57,912 nt of DNA from Clostridia bacterium (GCA_017453045.1 JAFTKX010000054.1:1-57912); one strand, 5' to 3'; shown: positions 36,350 to 46,196, numbered from the stretch's first letter. Notes: generated from the sequence alone by a model not told the origin. Translations and numbers: made by a program.

Positions 36350-36922
36350 TTAATTTACACCGCCGTCCGCCGTAGTTTTATCGGCGTTTTCATCCGCTTT
36401 TTGTACGTCTTTCTTTTTAAACTTAAAAATAGCGTCTTTATCAATAAACAACAAATCGAGTAAAAGCATAATCGCGCCGACCACCAAAGCCATATCGGCA
36501 ACGTTAAAGATAAACGGGAAAAACTCACGTCCGCCAAAACTTATTATAGTATGTATCATATCGCGAACGTACGCGCCTTGCGAGAAATTGACTATTCTAT
36601 CAATAAAATTGCCAAACGCGCCCGCTAAAATTAAAGCCATCGTAAAATTTCTCCACTTGCCCCTGTTTTTTGACAAACCGAGATAAAGAAAAAGCCCGAT
36701 AAGTATCAAACTCGTCGTGATTAAAAAAATGAATTCTCTACCTTTTAAATTATCGAAAAGCCCCATCATTCCGTCGGTATTTTCAACGTAAGTAATTTCT
36801 AAAAACCCGTCGATAACCTTCAAAACGGTAGTTCCTTCAACTCCGCCTGCAAAATACGCGCAGAGTATTTTGGTTACTTGGTCAACCAAAAGTACGGCTA
36901 TAAATATTACAACGTACCACAC
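36350..36922 (-). CDS. lspA: Lipoprotein signal peptidase II
   Basis: Inner-membrane aspartic protease that cleaves prolipoproteins after lipidation. I chose the GTG at 36922 because GGAGG lies six bases upstream; the longer TTG reading would contain that site inside the gene. This gives 190 residues and four membrane helices. The catalytic aspartates are in GNFIDRI and FNVADM. The N-terminal VENTDGMMGLF replaces the more usual NxGAAFG. A charged 30-residue tail follows the last helix. It is needed for the several lipoproteins encoded in this window. Confidence 0.95.
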   Translation of the reverse strand: MWYVVIFIAVLLVDQVTKILCAYFAGGVEGTTVLKVIDGFLEITYVENTDGMMGLFDNLKGREFIFLITTSLILIGLFLYLGLSKNRGKWRNFTMALILAGAFGNFIDRIVNFSQGAYVRDMIHTIISFGGREFFPFIFNVADMALVVGAIMLLLDLLFIDKDAIFKFKKKDVQKADENADKTTADGGVN

Positions 36923-37017
36923 GGTACACCTCCACAAAACCTTGACGGTTTACATAAAATTTGCGTCTATAAGTCGATTAACGACCTATTTTACGGCTTT
37001 TGTAAGATTAACCAATC

Positions 37018-38460
37018 TTATTCTTCGCCCTTTCTGATTTTTTCGAGCATAGTCGTTTTAAGTTCGTATAGCCCGTCGGATAAGTCGACCTTGTAAATGT
37101 GCGGTTGGTCTATACGCTTATACTCGTCCCAAAAACTTTCCATTTCGCCTTTGGCGTAGAGAGCGACGTCTTTAACGCTCGGCATTTTTGCTACGAGTTT
37201 TCCGTTTTCAACTATACAAACGGGTAATTCTCTCACCGTGTAATCGGTAAAAGTAATAGATTTCCATCTTTCGATAGGATGATATAAAGTGAGCGGTTTA
37301 GTAAAATCAAACTTTTCACCGCGAAGGGCGATTAAGTCGGCTTCCGCCTTTCCGCTGTTGTTGTCGTAAATACGATAGAAAGTTTTAAAGCCCGGATTAG
37401 TAATTTTCGCCGAATTATCCGAAACCTTAATTTTAGGAATTATCTCGCCGTTTTCAACGACGCCGGCAAGTTTATAAACACCGCCGAGCGACGGCATATC
37501 GGCGCTTGTAATTAATTTTGTTCCTATACCCCAAGTGTCGATTTTAGCGCCTTGAAGTTTAAGACTTTGAACGAGCCTTTCGTCTAAATCGCCCGAAGCG
37601 CAAATTTTTACGTAATCGTAACCTGCGTCGTCAAGCATTTTTCTCGCCTTTTTAGTTAGATAAGCAAGGTCGCCCGAGTCTATTCTAATACCAACGGGGC
37701 GTTTACCTTGTTTAACCATTTCGTCAAAAACTTTGATAGCGTTTGGAATACCGCTATTTAAAGTGTCGTAAGTATCGACTAAAAGTATAACCGCGTCGGG
37801 ATAAACGTCGGCGTAAGCCTTAAACGCTTCGTATTCCGAAGGGAAATTCATAACCCAACTGTGAGCGTGAGTTCCCGCAACGGGAACGTCGAACATCTTG
37901 CCCGCCAAAACGTTTGAAGTCGAGTTACAACCGCCGATTATAGACGCTCTCGTTCCGTAAATACCCGCGTCTGGTCCTTGAGCCCTACGAAGCCCGAATT
38001 CCATAACCGTATCGCCCTTTGCAGAGTCGCAAATTTTTGCGGCTTTACTTGCAATAAGCGTTTGATGGTTTAAAATGTTAAGCAAAGCCGTTTCGATAAG
38101 TTGTGCTTCCATAACGGGCGCTTTTACGGTAAGTATCGGCTCGCCGGGGAAAACCACCGTACCTTCGGGGACGGCGTATATATCCCCCGAAAATTTCAAA
38201 TTTGCAAGATAGGTCAAAAAGTCCTCGCCAAAAAGGTTTAAACTTCTTAAATACTCTATTTCTTCTTTGCCGAACTTTAAATTCAAAACGTAGTCGACGG
38301 CTTGTTCAAGCCCCGCGAAAAGTGAGTAAGTTATTAGGCTGTTTCGCCTAAAAAACACGTCGAAAACGGCTATTTCGTCGGTTTTACCCGATTTGAAATA
38401 ACCGTTCATCATCGTCAATTCGTAAAGGTCGGTTAAAAGGGTTAAATTCCTTTCGTTCAT
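37018..38460 (-). CDS. pncB: Nicotinate phosphoribosyltransferase
   Basis: NAD salvage: joins nicotinate and PRPP to nicotinate mononucleotide using ATP. It has 480 residues. LLTDLYELTMMNGYF at the N terminus, EFGLRRAQGPDAG and GTHAHSWVMNFP are family hallmarks; the His in GTHAHS is the phosphorylated residue. It follows the small membrane protein by four bases and shares its promoter and structured leader. A weak TAAGATT/AATCTTA hairpin follows the stop. Confidence 0.96.
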   Translation of the reverse strand: MNERNLTLLTDLYELTMMNGYFKSGKTDEIAVFDVFFRRNSLITYSLFAGLEQAVDYVLNLKFGKEEIEYLRSLNLFGEDFLTYLANLKFSGDIYAVPEGTVVFPGEPILTVKAPVMEAQLIETALLNILNHQTLIASKAAKICDSAKGDTVMEFGLRRAQGPDAGIYGTRASIIGGCNSTSNVLAGKMFDVPVAGTHAHSWVMNFPSEYEAFKAYADVYPDAVILLVDTYDTLNSGIPNAIKVFDEMVKQGKRPVGIRIDSGDLAYLTKKARKMLDDAGYDYVKICASGDLDERLVQSLKLQGAKIDTWGIGTKLITSADMPSLGGVYKLAGVVENGEIIPKIKVSDNSAKITNPGFKTFYRIYDNNSGKAEADLIALRGEKFDFTKPLTLYHPIERWKSITFTDYTVRELPVCIVENGKLVAKMPSVKDVALYAKGEMESFWDEYKRIDQPHIYKVDLSDGLYELKTTMLEKIRKGEE

Positions 38461-38464
38461 TTTA

Positions 38465-38941
38465 TCAGTCCTTTTTAGAATAATCTTTAAGTTCGGGAAG
38501 GGGCTCTGATTCTTTAATTTTATCTTGCTCCTTTTTCTCCTCTAAAACTTCTGAATAAGGTTTAAAATTAGGTTCTTGATCGGTGGTGGTAACTTGTAAA
38601 CTTTCGGTTTTACCGAGCATTAAAATTATAAGTCCTATTACGAGCAAAGCGCACGCGATAACTACGATAAGATACCATTTAACAAGCCCTATCAAAACGA
38701 TTACAACGCCTACCGTAAGCAAAATAAAACCTACTGCGGTTTCGTATCCGCCCTTTACGACAGCGCCGTAAATAGCGAAAATTGAGCCAATTCCGAGCGT
38801 AAGCACCGCAAAACAGAGTTTAAACGGGTCTGCAGGTAAAACGTTTGCCATAGCCAAAATCATTACTACTACGGCTGATACGACTACGGCGATAGAAAGA
38901 ATGAGCGCTCCTACTAAAAGCCTTTTTTTCATATTTTTCAT
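38465..38941 (-). CDS. Small four-helix membrane protein upstream of pncB
   Basis: The start used is MKNMKKRLLVGAL, with AGGAGG 7 bases upstream; a longer in-frame reading covers the leader. It has 158 residues. Four hydrophobic helices lie roughly at residues 8-30, 38-55, 60-82 and 88-108. A charged C-terminal tail follows (EEKKEQDKIKESEPLPELK). No enzyme motif. It is co-transcribed with pncB; a role in envelope or transport is only a guess. I do not recognise the family. Confidence 0.75.
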   Translation of the reverse strand: MKNMKKRLLVGALILSIAVVVSAVVVMILAMANVLPADPFKLCFAVLTLGIGSIFAIYGAVVKGGYETAVGFILLTVGVVIVLIGLVKWYLIVVIACALLVIGLIILMLGKTESLQVTTTDQEPNFKPYSEVLEEKKEQDKIKESEPLPELKDYSKKD

Positions 38942-38960
38942 AATTGTCCTCCTATGAAAA

Positions 38961-39003
38961 TCCCGTAAAGGTTTTGCCACGCCACTTTCGTTGCGTAACC
39001 TTT
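38961..39003 (-). promoter_or_regulatory. Structured 5' leader ahead of the pncB operon
   Basis: On the minus strand AAAGGTT (39003-38997) pairs with AACCTTT (38973-38967). Inside, ACGC pairs with GCGT, closing a GAAA tetraloop, with an asymmetric GGCAA bulge on the 3' side. The ribosome site AGGAGG lies 14 bases further. The compact fold with a bulge between promoter and start suggests a regulatory leader; no known riboswitch class is matched with confidence. Confidence 0.45.
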
Positions 39004-39013
39004 ATTTTGATAA

Positions 39014-39042
39014 ATTATATCACACTATTTTTAAAATTTCAA
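39014..39042 (-). promoter_or_regulatory. Promoter of the membrane protein-pncB operon
   Basis: TTGAAA (39042-39037), 17-base spacer, TATAAT (39019-39014) on the minus strand. It places the start just upstream of the structured leader. Confidence 0.8.
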
Positions 39043-39065
39043 TATATTATAAGAGTTTTTATAAA

Positions 39066-39097
39066 AAAATCGTCCGCACGCGTTCACGCGTGCGGAC
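39066..39097 (-). terminator. Terminator after the SSB-like gene
   Basis: GTCCGCACGCG and CGCGTGCGGAC form a perfect 11-bp stem with a TGAA loop, followed by GATTTTTTT on the minus strand. Confidence 0.92.
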
Positions 39098-39131
39098 TTA
39101 ACTTGTAAATTCTCACTTGAAATTTTAGTTG

Positions 39132-39833
39132 TTAAAGGGCTTTAGTATCGCTAATTTGCGGTACTTCTTCTAAAAAGTTTATTCCAAATTCTTCGTCTAA
39201 ATCAAAACACTCCACGTTGTCGTAGGCGGCAAGTTTACAAATCGAAACTTCGTATGCCGTCATAATTTTAGTGTCGGTTTCGGACAATTTTTTAGTATAT
39301 TCTCTACTTTGAATACGCCCTGCAAGCGCAATCTTCTCGCCTACGGCGAGATTTTTAACGAAACGAGCGTTTCTACCCCACGCGATACAGGGAATATAGT
39401 CGGACTTGTTGTACGCTCTGTTTACGGCAATCAAGACGTCGGCAATTTCTCTTGAAAACGGCGTCGTTCTGTAAACGGGCGGTTTGCAAATATAACCCGA
39501 CAAAACTATATTGTTAGGATTTTTCGCGCCTAAATCTTTTACGACTTCTCTTACGAAAACCGTAAGCATTAGTTTACTCTTTCCGTCGACGAGTTTGTTA
39601 TAACTTCTAAATTGCCCTATCGCGCAAAGAGTTGCTCCAACTTTTAAGTCGTTGCTCTCTATAAGCCGTTCCGAAATAGTAACGGGTAAAACGTCGGCTT
39701 GCCCCGACAATCTTTTTACCAAAACGTCCATTTCGTAAAAGCCTTCGCCGTACACTTCGTGCGAAAATTTTGCTTCAGTAACGATTTCGCCTTTTAAAAA
39801 TACTCTGTTGTTTTGCTTTTCTTCGTTAATCAT
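39132..39833 (-). CDS. SSB-like protein with two OB folds
   Basis: The start used is MINEEKQNNRVFLKG, with AAGGAG 5 bases upstream. It has 233 residues. Two segments resemble single-stranded-DNA-binding OB folds. The second is the clearer (NIVLSGYICKPPVYRTTP, then IADVLIAVNRAYNKSDYIPC and the GRIQSREY strand), typical of SSB chains. The first half (VFLKGEIVTEAKFSHE onward) is a divergent copy. There is no acidic DDDIPF tail. It follows the deacetylase by 17 bp. It is probably not the main replicative SSB. Confidence 0.8.
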   Translation of the reverse strand: MINEEKQNNRVFLKGEIVTEAKFSHEVYGEGFYEMDVLVKRLSGQADVLPVTISERLIESNDLKVGATLCAIGQFRSYNKLVDGKSKLMLTVFVREVVKDLGAKNPNNIVLSGYICKPPVYRTTPFSREIADVLIAVNRAYNKSDYIPCIAWGRNARFVKNLAVGEKIALAGRIQSREYTKKLSETDTKIMTAYEVSICKLAAYDNVECFDLDEEFGINFLEEVPQISDTKAL

Positions 39834-39850
39834 AAATCTCCTTAAGTTTC

Positions 39851-40603
39851 TCAATTTAATATTTGCTTTCCGCTTACGTCCACTTTATACCCGCTTTTAT
39901 AGATAAGTTCGCCTATAGGTTGAAAATTAAGCCCTTTTTCTATTAAAGCCGAAAAAATTAGCGGTAGACTATCGGCGGTGTGAAGCCCGTTGTTATGACA
40001 AAGTATAATGCTTCCCGACTCTGCCTTTTTTAAAATTCGAGAAGCGATTTGGTCGGCGGACAAGTCTTTCCAGTCGAGCGAATCGACGCTCCATTGAATA
40101 GTGTACATACCCATTTCTCTCGCAGTTTTTACGAGCAAATCGTCGTAGTCGCCGTACGGCGGACGAAATAAAGTAACCTTTTTCCCCGTTATTTTTTCTA
40201 TCGCGTTTGCCGAAGTCGTTAATTCATCTTTTATCTCGTCGGCTGTCATTTTCGACATATGCGAGTGAGTTCTCGAATGCGTACCTATCTCGTGTCCGCG
40301 CTCGGATATTTTTTTAACGTAATCGGGATATTTTTCAACCCAAAATTGCGTCATAAAAAAAGTGCATTTCACTTTATAAAAATCAAGCGCGTCGAGTATT
40401 TTATCGGTGTAGTCCGTTCCCCAAGCGCAATCAAAAGAAATAGACAACTTTTCGTCTTTTCTATCAACGCAGTAAATAGGCAAATCCCTGTCTTTTGTCG
40501 CAAGCGTAAACACCGCGTAGCCTTGATTGTATCTTAAAACAATCAAACAGCCTGCTATACACGACAGCGAACAAACCCATGCAATAATCTTTTTTAATTT
40601 CAC
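39851..40603 (-). CDS. Polysaccharide deacetylase, PdaB-like
   Basis: The 250-residue protein starts at GTG, eight bases after AAAGGGG. An N-terminal membrane segment (IIAWVCSLSCIAGCLIVL) is followed by a NodB domain. Motif 1 reads SFDCAWG, where the second metal Asp of TFDDG is Cys; PdaB-type proteins often have the D-A/C-AWG form. Motif 2 is THSRTHSHM and motif 3 RPPYGDYDD. It probably acts outside the membrane on peptidoglycan, possibly in sporulation. It is the upstream gene of the SSB-like protein, an unusual pairing. Confidence 0.85.
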   Translation of the reverse strand: MKLKKIIAWVCSLSCIAGCLIVLRYNQGYAVFTLATKDRDLPIYCVDRKDEKLSISFDCAWGTDYTDKILDALDFYKVKCTFFMTQFWVEKYPDYVKKISERGHEIGTHSRTHSHMSKMTADEIKDELTTSANAIEKITGKKVTLFRPPYGDYDDLLVKTAREMGMYTIQWSVDSLDWKDLSADQIASRILKKAESGSIILCHNNGLHTADSLPLIFSALIEKGLNFQPIGELIYKSGYKVDVSGKQILN

Positions 40604-40765
40604 TTTTTGTACCCCTTTATTGTAGCATTATCTTCTTAACGAAAATCGGCTTGTTTAGTAGAAAAAAGTCGATTTTTAAAGAATACCAATCGATAGATTT
40701 TATTCTCAATTTTTAACCGTTAGAACGCAATTATAATTTTTAATAAATTATTTATATAAAAACGA

Positions 40766-40794
40766 TTGACATTATTTTGAGTTATATATATAAT
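40766..40794 (+). promoter_or_regulatory. Promoter of the regulator-pot operon
   Basis: Perfect TTGACA (40766-40771) and TATAAT (40789-40794) with 17 bases between. The 160 bp further left hold no gene and only an unclear promoter for the divergent deacetylase. Confidence 0.9.
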
Positions 40795-40807
40795 GGGTTT
40801 ACTTTTA

Positions 40808-40824
40808 TTAAACTTTTTGTTTAA
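40808..40824 (+). promoter_or_regulatory. Candidate autoregulatory operator
   Basis: TTAAAC-TTTTT-GTTTAA, a perfect 6-bp inverted repeat with a five-base centre, just after the predicted transcription start of the XRE-cupin regulator. Its position fits repression by the adjacent regulator. No second copy was noticed. Confidence 0.45.
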
Positions 40825-40896
40825 ACTTTCTAAATGTTTTTACTAACGCTTTGCAATAAACTGTGGGAAAGCGTTGAAAAACGAAAGGGGGGAAAT

Positions 40897-41430
40897 ATGC
40901 AAATAGGTAAAAAAATAAGGGCGCTAAGGCATCAATACAACTTAACGCAAGAAGAACTTGCAAACCGATGCGAACTAACAAAAGGCTACATAAGCCAACT
41001 TGAAAACGACCTTACAAGTCCGTCTATAGCAACGTTAATCGACATTTTGTCGGCTCTCGGCACAAATTTAAAAGACTTTTTCAACGAAGAACAAGAAGAA
41101 AAAATCGTCTTTAAAGGCGAAGATTTTATTGAAAAGCAAACCGACGCTTTTACTTTGTCTTGGTTGGTTACAAACGCCCAAAAGAATATGATGGAACCCA
41201 TATCGGTTGAACTTAAGCCCCACTCGTCGACCGAATTAGACTTCCCGCACGAAGGCGAAGAATTCGGCTACGTTTTAAGCGGAACGGTAATTATTCATAT
41301 AGGCAGTAAAAAGCACAAGTGCCAAAAGGGCGAAAGTTTTTACATAACGGCAAACAAAAATCATTTCGTGGAGAACGCCACGGACAAAAGCGCTAAATTT
41401 ATTTGGGTAAGTTGCCCGCCTACTTTTTAA
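40897..41430 (+). CDS. XRE-family regulator with cupin domain
   Basis: The start used is [15 protein letters not shown], after GGGGGGAAAT; the longer reading has no ribosome site. It has 177 residues. The helix-turn-helix is at about residues 7-60 ([20 protein letters not shown]). The cupin sensor domain is in the C-terminal half ([32 protein letters not shown]). HTH-cupin proteins of this layout often control adjacent polyamine uptake genes (PuuR-like). It lies 17 bp before potA, in the same direction and presumably in the same transcript. Confidence 0.9.
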   Translation: MQIGKKIRALRHQYNLTQEELANRCELTKGYISQLENDLTSPSIATLIDILSALGTNLKDFFNEEQEEKIVFKGEDFIEKQTDAFTLSWLVTNAQKNMMEPISVELKPHSSTELDFPHEGEEFGYVLSGTVIIHIGSKKHKCQKGESFYITANKNHFVENATDKSAKFIWVSCPPTF

Positions 41431-41447
41431 CGAAGGAGATTAGTTTA

Positions 41448-42953
41448 ATGGAAAATAAAGAAAAAATTATTGAAATTAAAGGCGTTACTAAAGAATTTAA
41501 CGGTCAAATTGCCGTTGAAAAAATGGATTTATATATTAGAAAGGGCGAATTCGTTACCTTTTTAGGACCTTCTGGCTGTGGAAAGTCTACTACGTTAAGG
41601 ATGATTGCGGGCTTTGAAATGCCCTCGAGCGGTCAAATACTTTTAAACGGAAAGGACATAACCAACCTTCCCCCATACGAAAGACCTATAAACACCGTTT
41701 TCCAACGCTACGCGCTTTTTCCACACCTTAACGTTTACGACAACATTGCGTACGGTCTTAAACTCAAAAGATTTAAAAATACGTACGTTGATAAAAAAGG
41801 TAGAGAAAGAACGAGAATTGAAAAACTTTCTAAAGACGTTATAGACGCAAAGGTTTCGAGAGTTTTAAAACTCGTAGACCTTGAAGAATTTGAAAAAAGA
41901 GACGTAACTACCCTTTCGGGCGGTCAACAACAGCGTATCGCAATAGCAAGGGCTATCGTAAACGAGCCTGAAATACTGCTTTTAGACGAACCGCTCGGCG
42001 CGCTCGACTTAAAGATGAGAAAGGATATGCAACTCGAACTTAAAGATATGCACCAAAAACTTGGCATAACCTTTATTTACGTTACGCACGACCAAGAAGA
42101 AGCGCTTACTATGAGCGATACGATAGTCGTTATGAAAGACGGAGCAATTCAACAAATTGGAACTCCGAAAGACATCTATAACGAACCTAAAAACTCTTTC
42201 GTCGCCGACTTTATAGGCGAAAGCAACATATTCTCGGGCACTATGGTAGGCGACAAAAAGGTAAGATTTATCAACCGTGTTTTCGATTGCGTAGACGATT
42301 TCCCGCTAAACGAAAAAGTAGACGTCGTAGTTCGTCCTGAAGACGTATTCCTTGCCGACGAAGGCAAAGGTATGGTAGACGGCGTTATCATTTCGTCGAT
42401 TTTCAAAGGCGTTCACTACGAAATGACCTTTAAAGTCGGCAAGACCGAAGTATTAATTCAAGACACGATAGAACGTAAAGAAGGCGAAAGATGTTCTATA
42501 CATATCCGCCCCGACGATATTCACATAATGGCAAAAGAATTCGACTGCAACCGTTACGACGGATATATCAACAAGCGTAACAACGTTTGTTTTGCCGACG
42601 GCGAATTTGAATGCGACGTAACTCAACTTTACGAAAATTCGCATTTAGACGAGGAAGGCTATCTCGTTTTAGAAAACGGCGAAAAACTCGACCTTAACGA
42701 CGTTGACGTAAAAGTTGAAGTCGGTCTTAAAGATATTGAAATAATAGACAACGACGTTGACGGCGACGCTTGCGGTACTATTATATCTATCGTATATAAG
42801 GGCGACCACTATCAAATTATTATAAGAACAGACGACGAAGAAGAAGATTTCGTAGTTGATACCGAATACGTATGGAACGAAAACGATAGAGTTTCGGTTA
42901 AAATTCCAAAGGATAAAATTAAACTTAAATTGAAGGCGGTAAATCAAAAATGA
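41448..42953 (+). CDS. potA: Spermidine/putrescine ABC transporter ATPase with duplicated C-terminal domain
   Basis: The start [12 protein letters not shown] follows AAGGAG. Its 501 residues are about 130 longer than usual PotA. The ATPase has GPSGCGKST (40-48), LSGGQQQR (156-163) and [12 protein letters not shown] basic insertion lies at 109-128. The usual TOBE region at 310-358 ([15 protein letters not shown]) is followed by a linker and a second TOBE-like copy at 440-497 ([15 protein letters not shown]). It powers polyamine import with PotBC and PotD. It overlaps potB by four bases. Confidence 0.94.
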   Translation: MENKEKIIEIKGVTKEFNGQIAVEKMDLYIRKGEFVTFLGPSGCGKSTTLRMIAGFEMPSSGQILLNGKDITNLPPYERPINTVFQRYALFPHLNVYDNIAYGLKLKRFKNTYVDKKGRERTRIEKLSKDVIDAKVSRVLKLVDLEEFEKRDVTTLSGGQQQRIAIARAIVNEPEILLLDEPLGALDLKMRKDMQLELKDMHQKLGITFIYVTHDQEEALTMSDTIVVMKDGAIQQIGTPKDIYNEPKNSFVADFIGESNIFSGTMVGDKKVRFINRVFDCVDDFPLNEKVDVVVRPEDVFLADEGKGMVDGVIISSIFKGVHYEMTFKVGKTEVLIQDTIERKEGERCSIHIRPDDIHIMAKEFDCNRYDGYINKRNNVCFADGEFECDVTQLYENSHLDEEGYLVLENGEKLDLNDVDVKVEVGLKDIEIIDNDVDGDACGTIISIVYKGDHYQIIIRTDDEEEDFVVDTEYVWNENDRVSVKIPKDKIKLKLKAVNQK

Positions 42954-43765
42954 CGGCACTTAAATTTTCGAGAAAGCATCTCGGAATACCGTACGCGTTG
43001 TTTATGGCAATGTTCGTAATATTCCCTTTGCTTTTGATTATTTATTACGCTTTTACCGACCCTGAAACGGGTGGTTTAAGTTTTATTAACTTTATCGACT
43101 TTTTCACGAGTAACGCAAACCTTACCGCGCTGTTTATGAGTTTTGCCCTTGCAATACTTACCACGGTTATATGTCTTTTAATCGCTTATCCCGCCGCTTA
43201 TATCTTAGCGAGAACGAATATAAATAAAAACGGCGTAATGCTTCTACTTTTTATTCTTCCCATGTGGATAAATTTCGTTTTAAGAACGGCGGCGATGAAA
43301 GAACTTCTCTATAAACTCGGAATGTTTAATTCAAACAATATGAGTTTTATTAACACGCTTATAGGTATGGTTTACGACTATTTGCCGTTTACGATTTTAC
43401 CTATCTACACCGTGCTTGAAAAACTCGATAAAAACGTTTTAGAAGCGTCTGCCGACCTTGGCGCAACGGGTATTCAAACTCTGTTTAAGGTAACTATTCC
43501 TCTTTCAATGCCCGGAATAGTAAGCGCAATTACTATGGTACTTTTACCAACTATGACCAGTTACGTCGTATCCGACACGCTTGGAAACGGCAACATCACA
43601 ATTATCGGTAAACTTATTGAAAATCAGTTCAGCGTTATGTATAACTGGAACGCAGGCTCTGCAATCGCTATGATTCTTCTCGTTTTAATTTTTGCCACTA
43701 TGATAGTCACGGGTAAATTTTCCGAAGAAGATTCTACCGACGCGAGAGGGGGTGGATTATGGTAA
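42950..43765 (+). CDS. potB: Spermidine/putrescine ABC transporter permease PotB
   Basis: 271 residues with six membrane helices. The ATPase-contacting EAA loop is [20 protein letters not shown]. The N terminus is [20 protein letters not shown]. Its ATG overlaps potA and its end overlaps potC by 7 bp, so the import complex is translated as a coupled set. The PotB/PotC order and lengths are the family norm. Confidence 0.95.
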   Translation: MTALKFSRKHLGIPYALFMAMFVIFPLLLIIYYAFTDPETGGLSFINFIDFFTSNANLTALFMSFALAILTTVICLLIAYPAAYILARTNINKNGVMLLLFILPMWINFVLRTAAMKELLYKLGMFNSNNMSFINTLIGMVYDYLPFTILPIYTVLEKLDKNVLEASADLGATGIQTLFKVTIPLSMPGIVSAITMVLLPTMTSYVVSDTLGNGNITIIGKLIENQFSVMYNWNAGSAIAMILLVLIFATMIVTGKFSEEDSTDARGGGLW

Positions 43766-44565
43766 AAAAGTTTTTCCAACACGGCTATATTTGGCTTGTT
43801 TTAGCCTTTTTGTACGCCCCCATCATACTTCTTGCGGTTTACAGTTTTAACAATTCGCAAATTATCGGTCAATGGTCTGACGAGTGGTCTTTCGACCTTT
43901 ACAAACAACTCTTTTCAAGTAGCGACCTTATGACTACGGTTGTCAACACCTTGGTTTTAGCCTTCGTTTCGAGCATAATTTCAACTATACTCGGCACGAT
44001 GGGCGCAATCGGTATGTTTTATAGCAAAAAAAGGGTTAGAGAAACTTTAAATACGGTAACTCAAATCCCCGTTATAAACGCCGAAATAGTTACGGCTATC
44101 TCAACCGCGCTCGTTTGCACTATGTTTGCGTTTGGCAGAACTTACGTCTCGCTACTTATCGGACACGTAATACTTACCTTCCCGTTCGTAGTTTTAAACG
44201 TAACGCCGAAGTTAAAACAGATGGATAAAAACCTTTACGAAGCGGCTTTAGACCTTGGTGCAACTCCAACCCAAGCCCTTTTCAAAGTAATAATTCCACA
44301 AGTTTTGCCGGGTATTTTTTCAGGCTTTTTGATTGCTATTACGTTATCTCTCGACGACTACATAATTACCACATTCACAAAACCCGCAACTTTCGATACT
44401 ATATCGACTTTCGTTTTCGACGCTTACGCTAAAGGCGGAAGAAGCGCGGACGTTCCAGCGCTCAGGGCATTATCGACGATAATATTTGCGGTAATTATAA
44501 TTATGCTTATAGTTAAAAACGTAATCGCAAGCAAAGGTCAAGCAAAAAACGGGGGTAGAAAATAA
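43759..44565 (+). CDS. potC: Spermidine/putrescine ABC transporter permease PotC
   Basis: 268 residues with six membrane helices. It starts [20 protein letters not shown], and has the typical YSFNNS segment. The EAA loop is EAALDLGATPTQALFKVIIP. SLDDYIITTF is a conserved PotC stretch. It overlaps potB by 7 bp and potD by one base. It forms the translocation pore with PotB. Confidence 0.95.
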   Translation: MVKKFFQHGYIWLVLAFLYAPIILLAVYSFNNSQIIGQWSDEWSFDLYKQLFSSSDLMTTVVNTLVLAFVSSIISTILGTMGAIGMFYSKKRVRETLNTVTQIPVINAEIVTAISTALVCTMFAFGRTYVSLLIGHVILTFPFVVLNVTPKLKQMDKNLYEAALDLGATPTQALFKVIIPQVLPGIFSGFLIAITLSLDDYIITTFTKPATFDTISTFVFDAYAKGGRSADVPALRALSTIIFAVIIIMLIVKNVIASKGQAKNGGRK

Positions 44566-46184
44566 TGAAAAAAGTTTTATCCCTTATTTTGTGCGGTATA
44601 CTTTTTACCGCTATAATCCCTTTATCTTCTTGTAAAAAACAAACGATTAGAGAACTTAACGTTTATAACTGGGAAGACTATATCGCTTGCGAAGACTTTG
44701 ATATGGTTGCCGAATTTGAAGCGTGGCACGAAAAAACTTACGGCGAAAAAATCGTGGTAAACTACTCTACTTTCGGCACTAACGAAAATATGTACAACGA
44801 ACTCAAACTCACCCAAAAAGGAGACAGTTTTAGTTACGATTTAGTTTGCCCGTCCGAGTATATGATTCAAAAGATGATTATCGAAGGCATGTGCGAAGAA
44901 TTCGATTATTCTCAACTTGAAAACTATACTAAAAACGTCGCTCCCTATATTCAAGACCTTTTCGTTAAAAACGACTGGTATAAATACGCAACTTGTTTCA
45001 ACTGGGGAACTATGGGCTTTACCTATTATCCCGTAAACGACGAAGGAAAAGGAGTTGAATACGACGACGTTTCGTCTTGGTCGGTAGTAACGAATACGAA
45101 ATACGCCAACAAAATAACAATTAAAGACAGCGTGAGAGACAGTTACGTTTTGGCGCTCGGCAACGTAAACGGACAAAAACTTCTCGATTTGCAAAATCAA
45201 CCCAATTTTGACGAACTCTCAACCGAATACAACAAACAAGTTCACGAACTTTTAAACGATTTTTCGGACGAGTCTATTGAAAAATCAAGAGTATTTTTAA
45301 CCGAAACGAGAAAAAATCTCTACGGCTTTGAAGTTGACAGCGGAAAACAAGATATGGCTACCGGCAAACTTTGGATAAACTTTGCTTGGAGTGGCGACGC
45401 CGTTTACGCAATGGACCTTGCCGAAGAAGAAGGAACTTTTCTTGAATACGTAGTACCCAAAGAAGGTAGTAATATTTTCTTCGACGGTTGGGTAATGCCA
45501 AAGGGCGCGGATAAAGAACTCGCTCAAAGATTTTTGAACTTTATGTACGACGAAGCAAACGCAATCGAAAACTTGGATTACATTTGTTATTCGTCCCCTA
45601 TCGTAGGCGAACAGGTCTTTGAATACGTAAGCGAAAATTACGGACTTACGACTTTAATCGAAGTACCACAGCCTACAGGCGACGAATTAGAAGATCTCGT
45701 TTTCGTCGGCGACAAGTACTATAAAGAAGTTCCGCTTGCGTTAGACCCAAATTTTAGCGGACAATCGACTTATAGCCTTACTTATTACGACGAAGAAAGC
45801 GGAGAAATCGTAACCGACGACCCCATAGAAATTTACGCCCATAACGTAAAACATTTCTTTGGAGATAAAATTTCGGGCGACGGAATTATTTATACCGACT
45901 CTTTAAACCGCCAACTCGTTGCAATGTATCCTACGGCTGAAACTATGAATAGATGCGTCATAATGGAACACCTTGAAACCGCAGACCTTAAAAAACTTAA
46001 CAACATGTGGGATTCGGTGAAGGTTGGATATATGAAGTATTCTACTATGCTTATAATAGTTATCGTTGCCGTCGTAGTTCTTGCCCTTTTAACGACTTTA
46101 TATATTTTAAAGAAAAAAGGGGTTAGAATAATCTTACCAAAAAAACACTTGGGGAAACTTGTAAAAAGCGAACGAATTAAATAA
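44565..46184 (+). CDS. potD: Polyamine-binding lipoprotein with a C-terminal membrane anchor
   Basis: The 539-residue chain is much longer than usual PotD (about 350). The signal peptide ends in the lipobox PLSSC, with lipidated Cys23. The binding-protein core starts LNVYNWEDYI, the PotD family hallmark. Residues of about 495-520 form a hydrophobic helix (MLIIVIVAVVVLALLTTLYI) followed by a basic tail, so the protein would be anchored at both ends. An insertion near 200-240 and the extra region at 380-490 are not explained. The pot cluster context makes the polyamine assignment likely; exact substrate is inferred. Confidence 0.9.
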   Translation: MKKVLSLILCGILFTAIIPLSSCKKQTIRELNVYNWEDYIACEDFDMVAEFEAWHEKTYGEKIVVNYSTFGTNENMYNELKLTQKGDSFSYDLVCPSEYMIQKMIIEGMCEEFDYSQLENYTKNVAPYIQDLFVKNDWYKYATCFNWGTMGFTYYPVNDEGKGVEYDDVSSWSVVTNTKYANKITIKDSVRDSYVLALGNVNGQKLLDLQNQPNFDELSTEYNKQVHELLNDFSDESIEKSRVFLTETRKNLYGFEVDSGKQDMATGKLWINFAWSGDAVYAMDLAEEEGTFLEYVVPKEGSNIFFDGWVMPKGADKELAQRFLNFMYDEANAIENLDYICYSSPIVGEQVFEYVSENYGLTTLIEVPQPTGDELEDLVFVGDKYYKEVPLALDPNFSGQSTYSLTYYDEESGEIVTDDPIEIYAHNVKHFFGDKISGDGIIYTDSLNRQLVAMYPTAETMNRCVIMEHLETADLKKLNNMWDSVKVGYMKYSTMLIIVIVAVVVLALLTTLYILKKKGVRIILPKKHLGKLVKSERIK

Positions 46185-46196
46185 CTACACGCATAG

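Noticed and set aside
36998-37017. Terminator after pncB
   Set aside because: TAAGATT/AATCTTA is short, AT-rich and lacks a T-run.
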